From: Lachnospiraceae bacterium
GTDB taxonomy: Bacteria > Bacillota_A > Clostridia > Lachnospirales > Lachnospiraceae
Assembly: GCA_017482005.1 (NCBI GenBank)
Contig: JAFUOI010000008.1
Span: 62,001-126,000 of the forward strand
DNA length: 64,000 bases
Direction of reading: 5' to 3'
Shown here: in pieces, positions 8,244 through 16,688 of the stretch
Layout of the letters: each line of letters begins with the position of its first letter
Numbering within the stretch: position 1 is the stretch's first letter
Notes under the pieces: model-generated
Told to the model about the DNA's origin: nothing
Databases searched by the model: none
Seen by the model: only the letters and a program-made list of their open reading frames with translations
Made by a program: the position numbers and the translations under genes

Positions 8244-9311
8244 TTATTTCAAATATTTATCAAACACCTCAAAATGACACCCTGAAAGTCTCTTGTACAT
8301 CTCGATGCCATCCATTTTTCCTACCACTGCTGCAACCGGAATCATAAACTTTGCATCCGAAAAGCCGATATGTTTCATATCTTCAAACACCTCGCATCGC
8401 GCAAATGCCTCCGTCCGGATCAAAGATCTGGTCATCGTATTATAGTTTTCCTTGCAACAGATTTGCAGAAACGGTTTCTTCATTACCATTCCTTCATAGT
8501 CACCGAATACAGCGCCGTCGATATTGATACCGCAGGCAAACTCTTCCTCATGCTGACATAAATAGTACGCAACTGCCCCTCCCAGCGAATGACCGGTCGC
8601 GCCGATTCCTTTCGAAAAATCAATCTGTTGTGCATAGCGTTTTTTCAACTCCTGCACGACACACATCGTATCTTCTGCCCAAACGGATATACGCTCTATA
8701 ATATAAGCACAATATTTCTTTTGGAATACATCGAATTTCTCAAACAACTCCTCCGGCGAACCTTTTTCTTTCAACAACTTTAACTGCACAAACACCAATC
8801 GCAAATACCCGAAAAAACTGCCATACATATATTTATTAATATTTTTATCCATCCGTTGAAAACTTCCGTCCTCGTATTCATTGGCAATCTCTTCATACGC
8901 ATGTCCGATGGATGCCACAATATAACCGCTTGAGGCCATCTCACAGCATAAATACGTGTTAGCCTCTGCATACGCCCCGTACCCATGGTTATAAATCACA
9001 AGCGGAAACTTCTTTCCTTCTACATGCTTTACCCCCTCATAGTAGTCTGCTTTCGGAAGTTCCCCTTCCGGCATTTTAAAATGAAAAGCCTTCTGCAAAG
9101 CCTGCAACTTTCGCCGCGTAAATATATTCGCTTTTTCCAAACCTTTTGTCGCAGATTTTTCCACCGGGTAATACATGCGGACGTACATTTTTCTCGGCCC
9201 CTTCCCCGGCCCTAACACTTCCGTTCTTTTCTCATCAGTTACTGTAAACACTTCTGTTCCGACCGCATACGGTCCTGTTATGTAATGTGGTATCTTCATT
9301 TCTTTGCCCAT
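8244..9311 (-). CDS. Alpha/beta hydrolase, platelet-activating-factor acetylhydrolase-like
   Basis: A 355-residue intracellular hydrolase without signal peptide. The nucleophile elbow GHSLGG and an upstream oxyanion-hole segment YNHGYG are present, and a conserved His follows in DMKHIGFSD, so a Ser-Asp-His triad is likely. The fold order resembles PAF-acetylhydrolase-like/dienelactone-hydrolase-type esterases. AAAAGGAGGAAAC precedes the ATG at 9311. The TetR gene ends 15 bases upstream, so the pair forms a ligand-inducible operon. The substrate is unknown but is probably related to the TetR ligand. Confidence 0.85.
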   Translation of the reverse strand: MGKEMKIPHYITGPYAVGTEVFTVTDEKRTEVLGPGKGPRKMYVRMYYPVEKSATKGLEKANIFTRRKLQALQKAFHFKMPEGELPKADYYEGVKHVEGKKFPLVIYNHGYGAYAEANTYLCCEMASSGYIVASIGHAYEEIANEYEDGSFQRMDKNINKYMYGSFFGYLRLVFVQLKLLKEKGSPEELFEKFDVFQKKYCAYIIERISVWAEDTMCVVQELKKRYAQQIDFSKGIGATGHSLGGAVAYYLCQHEEEFACGINIDGAVFGDYEGMVMKKPFLQICCKENYNTMTRSLIRTEAFARCEVFEDMKHIGFSDAKFMIPVAAVVGKMDGIEMYKRLSGCHFEVFDKYLK

Positions 9312-9326
9312 CTTTGTTTCCTCCTT

Positions 9327-9992
9327 TTACTCCTCTGCTCCCAATAAATAATTTACGGTTTTCGCCAGCACCCTGTGCTGCTGCCTCACATCATACATCT
9401 GTGCAATCGGATTTTTATTGTAACAATGATATACAATTGCACATGTCTGAATCCCCGTATACGCTGACGATATATAAGTAATCAGTTCTTCAGGGCTAAC
9501 CTTTGCCTGTAACTGACCACTGACTAATTTTTTCTGATAAAACTCTGCCATACGGTGCATCAGATATTCTTTATTTCCGACACCGCCGGCGCCTTTCAAA
9601 ATTTTCTCCACACGGTGCGGTGCGTTCATCGCCAGAACCGACAGTTCAAAATCCACCTTCTGAATTCCCATCAGTTCTGCTTCCATGTGATCTGCCAGCA
9701 TATCAAAAATAAGATATGTCACCTGCGCTGCCGGAAGCGTCTCTTCCTGCGCAAGTATTTCATCCACCTTTTCTTTGATTGTCACACGCGACCGCATGTC
9801 TGCAAGCATATCTGCAAAAATCTCATCAATGTCTTTATAAAATCTGTAAATCCCCCCCTGACTTAGTCCCGTCCGGTTAATAATATCCTGCATCGTCACT
9901 GTGCTGACTGTCTTTTCCAGGCAAAGTTCATAAGCTGCATCCGCGATTCTCTTTTTCTTGTTTTCTATATATTCCTCGGTTACCTTTGGCAT
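9327..9992 (-). CDS. TetR/AcrR family transcriptional regulator
   Basis: A 221-residue TetR-type repressor. The N-terminal helix-turn-helix (TVSTVTMQDIINRTGLSQGGIYRFYKDIDEI) covers about residues 25-55; the remainder is a helical ligand-binding domain. GGAAGT lies before the ATG at 9992, which was chosen over a start 28 codons upstream that falls inside the promoter region. The gene is followed by an alpha/beta hydrolase in the same operon. Two palindromes matching each other flank its promoter, so autorepression is likely. Confidence 0.9.
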   Translation of the reverse strand: MPKVTEEYIENKKKRIADAAYELCLEKTVSTVTMQDIINRTGLSQGGIYRFYKDIDEIFADMLADMRSRVTIKEKVDEILAQEETLPAAQVTYLIFDMLADHMEAELMGIQKVDFELSVLAMNAPHRVEKILKGAGGVGNKEYLMHRMAEFYQKKLVSGQLQAKVSPEELITYISSAYTGIQTCAIVYHCYNKNPIAQMYDVRQQHRVLAKTVNYLLGAEE

Positions 9993-10011
9993 ACTATACT
10001 TCCTTTTATTT

Positions 10012-10041
10012 ATTAAAAATGAATGCTGTTTCATTTTTAAT
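10012..10041. promoter_or_regulatory. TetR-type operator, proximal
   Basis: A palindrome of 12-13 base arms (ATTAAAAATGAA / TTCATTTTTAAT, five central bases) lies between the promoter -10 box and the TetR gene start. It shares AAAATGAA/TTCATTTT arms with the distal palindrome at 10077. Confidence 0.75.
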
Positions 10042-10043
10042 CC

Positions 10044-10072
10044 ATCATATCTTACGACAATCCCTTTGTCAA
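10044..10072 (-). promoter_or_regulatory. Promoter of the TetR-hydrolase operon
   Basis: TTGACA (10072-10067) and TATGAT (10049-10044) are separated by 17 bases on the minus strand. The promoter sits between the two operator palindromes. Confidence 0.8.
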
Positions 10073-10076
10073 GCAA

Positions 10077-10100
10077 AAAAATGAAAGCACTTTCATTTTT
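10077..10100. promoter_or_regulatory. TetR-type operator, distal
   Basis: A perfect palindrome with ten-base arms AAAAATGAAA/TTTCATTTTT and four central bases, immediately upstream of the -35 box. Together with the palindrome at 10012 it brackets the promoter. Confidence 0.75.
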
Positions 10101-10164
10101 CTTTTATCATAAAAATAAGTGTCTAAAAAAGAGTTTTTTGTCCGTGATCGGACTCTTTAAAATC

Positions 10165-10390
10165 TGGGTATCCACTGAAAAATCTTGCGCCAAGACCCAA
10201 GATTATGTACATATTTATACAAAAAACAGAATTTTGGGTATATGTAAAAAAAGCGGCGCTAAGACCCTCTGAATGACGTGATTTGAGGGTCTGAAAAGGA
10301 AATTTTTATGCATATGCCCAAAACTATAAAAAAACACATAAAAAAAAGCAGATACCGGGTCTAAAGAATTCATTTTTTAACAGGTACCCA
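10165..10390. repeat. Array E2: four TGGGT/ACCCA paired half-site units
   Basis: GGG words start at 10166, 10236, 10287 and 10357 and their CCC partners at 10196, 10265, 10317 and 10387. Pair spans are 33, 32, 33 and 33 bp, and pair offsets are 70, 51 and 70 bp, a mirror-symmetric plan. The array and its left flank (ACTCTTTAAAAT before the first unit) align with array E3 at 55905, but many positions between half-sites differ. It occupies most of the non-coding gap 9993-10487 together with the TetR operators and a terminator. Confidence 0.9.
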
Positions 10391-10412
10391 ATACGGAGAG
10401 AATCATCAAACC

Positions 10413-10470
10413 AAAAAGGAAGCATCGCTAAACAGCTGGTTATCTAACCACTTATTTTGCGACACTCCCT
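10413..10470 (-). terminator. Double-hairpin terminator of the sigma/membrane-protein operon
   Basis: On the minus strand the outer stem GGGAGTGTCGC/GCGATGCTTCC encloses an inner stem TGGTTA/TAACCA and is followed by TTTTTGG. It lies about 20 bases after the stop at 10488 and is nearly identical in plan and sequence to the terminator at 56164. Confidence 0.8.
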
Positions 10471-10487
10471 TTTGGGCTCTCATATTA

Positions 10488-12155
10488 TTATTTTAAAATA
10501 CGTACAATCATATAATATCTTTCCGCATCCAGCTCAAGATCTACACTCTTCACTCCTGCTTCAAGATCAAACTGATAATTCTGATCCATGATTTCAATGT
10601 TATCCTGTTCTGCAATATTTGCAACCTGCTTTGTAAAGACCATATTCGTTCCCATATTGAGAGCGTTATCATATCCGTAGCAATCGTTGAAATCCGGTTC
10701 CGGACATGTCAGTTCATGCATTCCCTGTTTCAGATATTCATATTCTACATGTATACTTCCGCCCGCCGGAATTGTCACCTCATTTTTTACAAGGAAAAGC
10801 GCCGTACCCGTATAGGCATAATATGCCATGTCCGAAAGAGAATTTGAAAAATATGCAGACATGTCATCATACTCTCCGTCTTGCGCATTTCTTCTGACCA
10901 CATCACTTACAATCTGCGCCGAAAATCCTTCTAAAAGTTTCTTCTCCTGCTCACTGAGTTTTCTCTCTTCTCCCCACTTCTTTGCAACCTGTCCGCTTTC
11001 CGTAACCTCATTAAATATCTGACCAAACGTTACGTTGCGCTCGGACCTTTTTGCAGAAATATCATCCACTTCATACTGCTCAAAGAACTCCATGCAGGAA
11101 TATCCATGCTCTGAGTACTCGGTCGGTGCTTTGCCATCTAAGAAAATAATCGCCGGTTTATCACCGTCAAGCACATCTTCTACATAAAATCCGACATACA
11201 GATAACCATCTACATAAGTCACACCGCCGATGTCCCTGAAATAAACATTTTTGTAATCATCTACTTTAAACCTCGCTGCATATGCTCCATACTCTGCCGG
11301 ATCTTTTTCGCATGTCACATCGGAAAATTCATAAACAAGAACATCTTTCTTCCATAACTCTTCATCCGCGCCACCTACATTCGCATGGGAAGCCACATCG
11401 CCGATGATACAATCCATCTCATCTGTCGAGTGTGCAAAAGAAAGAAGCTGCTCATAACCCAAAGAATCCTTTCCGTAATAAGCCCCTGTCTGAATATCCG
11501 ACATAACCGTTTCACCGTTTACTGTTACTTTCGGTTTGGAACCATTATTCATCTCACAAATCGTTCCCTGGTACGGATACAGAAGTGTCACCGTCTGCTC
11601 CTCTTCGGATGCGTTTGTAAATTCATAGTTATCGCGGATTGTTACAAATCCGTTCGACTCCTTCGTAACATCTGTAAAATCGTAGGTCATATCGCGCTGT
11701 GCGGTAATCTGATTGTTAGCCTGCGCTAAGGTTACCGGCATCAGCGGTCCCGGATTAAACTCTACAAAAGCATCATACTCATTTGCAACCATCCCGCGTG
11801 TGTATTCTATCTCTGTTTCTTCATCTCCGTCACAACCTCCGTCAACAATGGAAGGTCCAACATATGGAATATCCGGTTCGTCCAATCCCGCTCCCACTTC
11901 ATCGGAAGGTGCTCCCGGAATTCCGTGGCTGCCCGGCATTTCCGGATTCGTCTGCTCCGTCTCCGGCGCAAAAGGTTTCAAAAGTCCTGTCTGATTCATT
12001 GCAATTGCTGCTCCAAAAAGCAATGCCATGCAGGCAGCCGTGGCTAACACATTTCGCAATACAACCTTGCTTCTTTTCTTAGCTCTTTTTCCACTTCTTG
12101 CAATTAATGTATCATCCATCTCACCGATGGCCTCAAATAATTCCTCTTTTCTCAT
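10488..12155 (-). CDS. Large membrane-anchored protein paired with an ECF sigma factor
   Basis: A 555-residue protein: about 30 basic cytoplasmic residues, one membrane span near residues 33-53 (VLATAACMALLFGAAIAM), a Pro/Glu/Gly-rich linker to about 110, then a large outside domain with no family I recognise. Its ATG overlaps the last base of the sigma stop, so the two are coupled. By position it is the likely anti-sigma or sensor for that sigma factor. Function beyond this is inference. It is larger than the analogous partner at 6485. Confidence 0.65.
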   Translation of the reverse strand: MRKEELFEAIGEMDDTLIARSGKRAKKRSKVVLRNVLATAACMALLFGAAIAMNQTGLLKPFAPETEQTNPEMPGSHGIPGAPSDEVGAGLDEPDIPYVGPSIVDGGCDGDEETEIEYTRGMVANEYDAFVEFNPGPLMPVTLAQANNQITAQRDMTYDFTDVTKESNGFVTIRDNYEFTNASEEEQTVTLLYPYQGTICEMNNGSKPKVTVNGETVMSDIQTGAYYGKDSLGYEQLLSFAHSTDEMDCIIGDVASHANVGGADEELWKKDVLVYEFSDVTCEKDPAEYGAYAARFKVDDYKNVYFRDIGGVTYVDGYLYVGFYVEDVLDGDKPAIIFLDGKAPTEYSEHGYSCMEFFEQYEVDDISAKRSERNVTFGQIFNEVTESGQVAKKWGEERKLSEQEKKLLEGFSAQIVSDVVRRNAQDGEYDDMSAYFSNSLSDMAYYAYTGTALFLVKNEVTIPAGGSIHVEYEYLKQGMHELTCPEPDFNDCYGYDNALNMGTNMVFTKQVANIAEQDNIEIMDQNYQFDLEAGVKSVDLELDAERYYMIVRILK

Positions 12156-12712
12156 TATATAAAATCCTCTTCTTTCAAAAATGTGTGTAGTTTTTTACGT
12201 GTGCGGGACAAAATCATAAGGACATTGCTCTCCTTAATCTCATATCGTCTAGCTATACAGCTTGTCTCTTCCGCATAAAAATAGCGCCGGATAAAAATAT
12301 TACAGTCGCGTTCCGGAAGGCGCTTCAAATACTTATTGATAGCCTCCACTAACTCTTTTTGCTCGTACTGAGATTCCACATTCTGCGAACCTGCAACGAT
12401 CTCCTCAAGTTCGTCAAGGACAACTGAAAACTGTCCACCGCCACGACTTTCGCTGTGAATTGCACGATATTTATCAAACGAAAGATTTCTTGTAATCTTT
12501 CCGAGAAATATCCTTAAATACTTCGGTACTGTCGGCGGAATTGCGTTCCACGCCTTCAGCCATGTGTCATTAACACATTCCTCCGAGTCCTCATGACTGT
12601 GCAGGATGTTGTTTGCAATACTGAAACAATAGCTTCCGTATTTTTCCGCCGTTTGCTCAATCGCCGTTTCCTTTCTTTGGTTATACAACTCAATAATCTG
12701 TTTATCTTCCAC
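12155..12712 (-). CDS. ECF RNA polymerase sigma factor
   Basis: A 185-residue sigma factor with region 2 (EKYGSYCFSIANNIL, then EECVNDTWLKAWNAIPP) and region 4 helix-turn-helix (CIARRYEIKESNVLMILSRTRKKL). The GTG at 12712 was chosen because AGGAGGGAAAAC lies directly before it; longer in-frame starts have no such site. Its stop touches the ATG of the membrane partner. The region 2 wording ECVNDTWLKAWNAIPP is common among Lachnospiraceae sigma factors. Confidence 0.88.
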   Translation of the reverse strand: MEDKQIIELYNQRKETAIEQTAEKYGSYCFSIANNILHSHEDSEECVNDTWLKAWNAIPPTVPKYLRIFLGKITRNLSFDKYRAIHSESRGGGQFSVVLDELEEIVAGSQNVESQYEQKELVEAINKYLKRLPERDCNIFIRRYFYAEETSCIARRYEIKESNVLMILSRTRKKLHTFLKEEDFI

Positions 12713-12802
12713 GTTTTCCCTCCTTTGTCTTTCAAGGCCTTCACACATATAGACGCAAAGAAAAACAAAGTCTAACACATTTTTGAAAAAAATTTTAAGA
12801 TT

Positions 12803-13981
12803 TTATTTTAATATCCCTGCATATCCTGTTTTTTCAATAATTTCCTGCCCTTGGTCAGACAGCACCCACTCAAGCAACAAGTCTACATTTTCGTTCTCAT
12901 TTCCTTTATAAGTCACCGCATACAACGGACCGACCACCGGATAACTCTCATTTTTAATATTCTCTACCGTCGGTGCAACACCGTCGATGCTGATCATCTT
13001 AATATTCGGATTTTGGATAATTCCTTCCACATAATAGCGAAATGAAAATCCTATAGACGCTGTCGTGCTCTTATAATCAGATACACGTTCAATAATTCCT
13101 GACATCAGGTCGTTGACTTGTTCGCTCGGTGCTTTCATAATCGGTTTTCCATCCATAAACCGCACAAGCATGCTCTGGCTTCCGCTCCCTTCGTTTCTTT
13201 GGAATGCCACAATCTTTTCATCGGCTCCGCCGACCTCTTTCCAATTTTTAATCTCTCCCGAATAAATTCCCTGTATCTGTTCTACCGTTAAAGAATCCAC
13301 CGGATTATCTTTGTGTACGAAAAATACAAAAGCCTCACTTCCGATTGGCGTGTACACAAACTCCGTCCCCCTCTCTTTCGCGTAGGCAATCTGTTCCTCC
13401 GACGGATAAGCGCCGAAAAAAATATCCGTCTGTTTTTCTGCCAGTAACATATAACCGCCCACCGTATTGTTGTACTCAAAGGTACCGTCATAAAGTTCCA
13501 CCGTATCCGGATAGGTCGCATTGACAAACGCCGAATACACAGGAAAAACCGCCGCTGCACCGTCTACCACCGGAAGGTCTCCTCTCAGCTGTAAACTCGC
13601 TTCCTCATCGAGTTTGACAATCTTTGATTCCTCTTGGAACGGCAAATACAGATTCACATCAGTATTCGGCGACGTATCAATGGTAATGCTTTCATTATAA
13701 GCATGTACAACGATATTGATAAGAACTGCCATCAAATAAACAGCCAAAAGAATTCCTTGTATTTTCAGAATCTTTTTCTTATTTTTGCATAGCACAAGGG
13801 GTATCAAAATTACCGGCATTATAAACGGATTTATCCATGTAAACACCACATGAAGGCCCATTTCCATAGAAATAATAAAGATATACAATCCTGCAAAAAA
13901 ACTGACAAAAAGAATCAGTGCTGTCAACAACAGTTTCCCAAGGATATGCGAACCACTCTTTTCTTTTTTATTTTCTTTCAT
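12803..13981 (-). CDS. PstS-like substrate-binding protein with a multi-span N-terminal membrane domain
   Basis: A 392-residue protein. Three hydrophobic spans lie in about the first 115 residues, followed by an external domain resembling PstS-type phosphate-binding proteins: a Ser/Gly-rich RNEGSGSQ loop, KDNPVDSLTVEQIQGIYSGEIKNWKEVGG and TTASIGFSFRYY. Typical PstS proteins have only a lipoprotein signal, so the membrane-embedded N-terminus is unusual. The ATG at 13981 follows AGGAGGAAATGT. No pstCAB genes are adjacent, so it may be a sensor rather than a transport component. Confidence 0.8.
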   Translation of the reverse strand: MKENKKEKSGSHILGKLLLTALILFVSFFAGLYIFIISMEMGLHVVFTWINPFIMPVILIPLVLCKNKKKILKIQGILLAVYLMAVLINIVVHAYNESITIDTSPNTDVNLYLPFQEESKIVKLDEEASLQLRGDLPVVDGAAAVFPVYSAFVNATYPDTVELYDGTFEYNNTVGGYMLLAEKQTDIFFGAYPSEEQIAYAKERGTEFVYTPIGSEAFVFFVHKDNPVDSLTVEQIQGIYSGEIKNWKEVGGADEKIVAFQRNEGSGSQSMLVRFMDGKPIMKAPSEQVNDLMSGIIERVSDYKSTTASIGFSFRYYVEGIIQNPNIKMISIDGVAPTVENIKNESYPVVGPLYAVTYKGNENENVDLLLEWVLSDQGQEIIEKTGYAGILK

Positions 13982-14060
13982 ACATTTCCTCCTGTATCCC
14001 CGCAAACTCCATCGTCTTCCCATACATTCCTCAAACAACTTTATTGCAAAAGACAAAACA

Positions 14061-14087
14061 GCACTATCCGGAATTCCCGGATAGTGC
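14061..14087 (-). terminator. Terminator of the diguanylate cyclase gene
   Basis: A near-perfect stem GCACTATCCGG/CCGGATAGTGC with a short AATTC loop is followed on the minus strand by TGTTTTGTCTTTTG. It starts 19 bases after the stop at 14106. Confidence 0.75.
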
Positions 14088-14105
14088 AGAATAAAACACT
14101 CCTAT

Positions 14106-15419
14106 CTATTTTTCAAAAAAAACATACTTGTCTTTTCCTTGCCGTTTTGCCTGATACAAAGCCGTATCCGCACGCAGATGCAACGCCTCCAAAGATTTTC
14201 CGCATTCCGGATACACAGCGATTCCGATACTGCTGGAAAGGTTAACATCTTTATAATCACTGCACACCCGCTGAATCGCCCCCAAAAGACTTATGGCTTT
14301 ATTTTCAATAACATCCCTGTCCGGAACATTACGCATAAGTACAAAGAATTCATCCCCACCTACTCTTCCGATAATATCACTGTCTCGGAAACTGGCTTTT
14401 ATTATATCTGCGAATTCGATTAAAAACTCATCTCCGACCTGATGCCCGTATGTATCATTTAATGCTTTAAAATTATCAACATCAATCATAAACAGCGCAT
14501 GTTTATTCATGGTATCATTTTCAAAAATACGGCGAATATACTCCATTGTCGTATCACAGTTTAAGACCATCGTCATCATGTCCATTTTGGCTGCCATGAT
14601 AAGCTGCTGCTCTTCCTCCATCTCTCTGTCAATATTTTTAGCGGAAAGCATGGCGCATACATGACCGCTGTCCACATCCGTCATAAAACGCACTTCATTG
14701 TGTATCCAATGCTTTTCACCATTTGTCAGACACCTTTCATATTTGAACATCACATGCAATCTGCCGCTTTCAAAAATGCTATGCAGAAAATCCTGTGTAA
14801 AATTACGATAAAATTTGATTGCTTCGCAATTCTTATCCACTATGGATTCCACAGCAGCCTGTGCAAGCTCCATCAGCGTCTGACAGGACTGCAATGTGCC
14901 CTCTCCGATAAGCTGCCTGCGCTGACTGATAATACGCCAGCTGTCAATATCTATGTATGAAACAGCATAAATATCCGTCGGAAGCTCAAACAGATATTTC
15001 AGTTCCTTCTGGTAATTCTGACGCGCCATATAATCCTTCGTAATATCACGTGTCACACCCAAGATGCCCAACACGGTGCCATCATCTTCTTTTAAAATAT
15101 ACTTGGATGTAGAACCATATCTATGCTGATTGTCGTCATCCGTAATCGGCTCAATGTAATCGATCAAATTAGTGTCGCCGTCCAAAAGTTTTTTGTCATC
15201 CATGACATACCGATCGGCAAGTGTCTTGTCCTCAAATATCTCATGATCTGTCTTTCCAACAATATCCTCCGGGCGAGACTTCCCGACCATTTTCACAAAC
15301 GGCTGCGAAACCGCGACATATACGAGATTCGCATCCTTTACAAACATCATGTCTCTTGTGCTGTCCAATATCGCTTCAAAAGCGGTACCGATTAGTGTAC
15401 TTTTTTCCTTTTCTCTCAT
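14106..15419 (-). CDS. PAS-GGDEF diguanylate cyclase
   Basis: A 437-residue soluble signalling enzyme that should make cyclic di-GMP. Residues 10-130 form a PAS domain (FVKDANLVYVAVSQPFVKMVGKS); a middle region of about 130 residues is PAS-like but not identified. The C-terminal GGDEF domain has an intact active site RVGGDEFF, with the inhibitory-site motif RDSD (RxxD) five residues before it, so product feedback is expected. The usual DxLTxLxNR motif is degenerate (MDMMTMVLNCDTT). A promoter at 15460-15488 reads into it, and GGGGATTTTT precedes the ATG. Confidence 0.92.
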   Translation of the reverse strand: MREKEKSTLIGTAFEAILDSTRDMMFVKDANLVYVAVSQPFVKMVGKSRPEDIVGKTDHEIFEDKTLADRYVMDDKKLLDGDTNLIDYIEPITDDDNQHRYGSTSKYILKEDDGTVLGILGVTRDITKDYMARQNYQKELKYLFELPTDIYAVSYIDIDSWRIISQRRQLIGEGTLQSCQTLMELAQAAVESIVDKNCEAIKFYRNFTQDFLHSIFESGRLHVMFKYERCLTNGEKHWIHNEVRFMTDVDSGHVCAMLSAKNIDREMEEEQQLIMAAKMDMMTMVLNCDTTMEYIRRIFENDTMNKHALFMIDVDNFKALNDTYGHQVGDEFLIEFADIIKASFRDSDIIGRVGGDEFFVLMRNVPDRDVIENKAISLLGAIQRVCSDYKDVNLSSSIGIAVYPECGKSLEALHLRADTALYQAKRQGKDKYVFFEK

Positions 15420-15459
15420 AAAAATCCCCTATTACAAAATGAATTATTTCTTGCATTTC

Positions 15460-15488
15460 ATTATACTATGTAATTCCATTTCGGGCAA
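15460..15488 (-). promoter_or_regulatory. Promoter of the diguanylate cyclase gene
   Basis: TTGCCC (15488-15483) and TATAAT (15465-15460) with a 17-base spacer on the minus strand, about 40 bases before the start codon. Confidence 0.65.
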
Positions 15489-15506
15489 CTTGTGTTATGA
15501 AAAATT

Positions 15507-16688
15507 TTAAATCTGTTTTTTCCTCAGTGCAGTGATTCCCAGAAGAATCATCACCGGAAACACAAGTGCTGCCAGAAGTCCTTTTTTCAGATTCCCATCC
15601 AAAACATTGGCTGCCATTCCTACAACCGTCGGTCCCAAGGAGCAACCCACATCACCTGCAAGTGCCATAAACGCATACATGGCCGTTCCGGCTGTCGGAA
15701 GCTGCATTGCCGCAAGACTGAATGTTCCCGGCCAAAAAATACCAACCGAAAAACCGCAAACTGCACATCCCACCAGACCCATGACAGGACTTTTCGAAAA
15801 TGCTGCAACCAAATAGCAGACAATACAGAGACTCACACTTCCCACCATAACTTTTTTCAGCGGGAGTTTATCACTGTATTTTCCGTACAACGCCCGCGCC
15901 GTTCCCATAAAGACTGCAAATGCACATGGACCCGCCAAATCACCGACCATCTTTGATACACCAAGGGCCGACTCCGCAAACGTTGATGCCCACTGGCTCA
16001 TCCCCTGCTCCGAAGCACCAGCTCCAACCATCAGCAACAGAAAAACCCAAAATACTTTCTGTCCAAACAAACCTTTCAACGACATTTTTTCATGACCGCC
16101 TGCAATCTGATAAATCGGCACCACGCAAAAATAAACCGCATTCAAAAGCGGTATAATCGCCCATAAACATGCAAGAATCTTCCAATTTACAATTCCAAAT
16201 ATTTGAAAAAACAAGGTCGAAAGCAAAACGACACCCACATGTCCCCAACAGTAGAACGAATGAAGCAGACTCATGGCTGCTTCCTTCTTTTTCGTCGGAC
16301 ACGCCTCCACAATCGGGCTGATCAGAACCTCTATAATTCCTCCGCCAATAGCATATAATACAACGCAGATTAAAATCCCTGCGTATGGGGCAGGTAACCA
16401 TTCCGGAAAATATGCCATCCCGATCAATCCTATCGCTGCAAACACATGCGCTGCCACAACGCTGACCCGATAGCCAATCCGATCAATAAATTTTGCAGAA
16501 ATCAGATCCACAAAAAGCTGTACTGCAAAATTAATTGTCGTTATAAGTGTAATCTTATCGAGCGACAAATCATACTGACGCGTCATTGTCAAAAATAAGA
16601 GCGGCGCAAAATTGTTTACAATCGCCTGCGTAATATATCCTACATAACTTGCATAAATTGTATGTTCATATGTTTTAAAACATCTCAT
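15507..16688 (-). CDS. Major facilitator superfamily transporter
   Basis: A 393-residue protein with about twelve hydrophobic spans and an MFS-type cytoplasmic loop between spans 2 and 3 (SAKFIDRIGYRVSV). The substrate is not evident. The ATG at 16688 overlaps the end of the S66 peptidase gene by 14 bases; the ribosome binding site is poor (TTGGGAAC), so translation is probably coupled to that gene. The pairing with a murein-peptide-type peptidase suggests peptide or muropeptide handling, but this is inference. Confidence 0.88.
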   Translation of the reverse strand: MRCFKTYEHTIYASYVGYITQAIVNNFAPLLFLTMTRQYDLSLDKITLITTINFAVQLFVDLISAKFIDRIGYRVSVVAAHVFAAIGLIGMAYFPEWLPAPYAGILICVVLYAIGGGIIEVLISPIVEACPTKKKEAAMSLLHSFYCWGHVGVVLLSTLFFQIFGIVNWKILACLWAIIPLLNAVYFCVVPIYQIAGGHEKMSLKGLFGQKVFWVFLLLMVGAGASEQGMSQWASTFAESALGVSKMVGDLAGPCAFAVFMGTARALYGKYSDKLPLKKVMVGSVSLCIVCYLVAAFSKSPVMGLVGCAVCGFSVGIFWPGTFSLAAMQLPTAGTAMYAFMALAGDVGCSLGPTVVGMAANVLDGNLKKGLLAALVFPVMILLGITALRKKQI

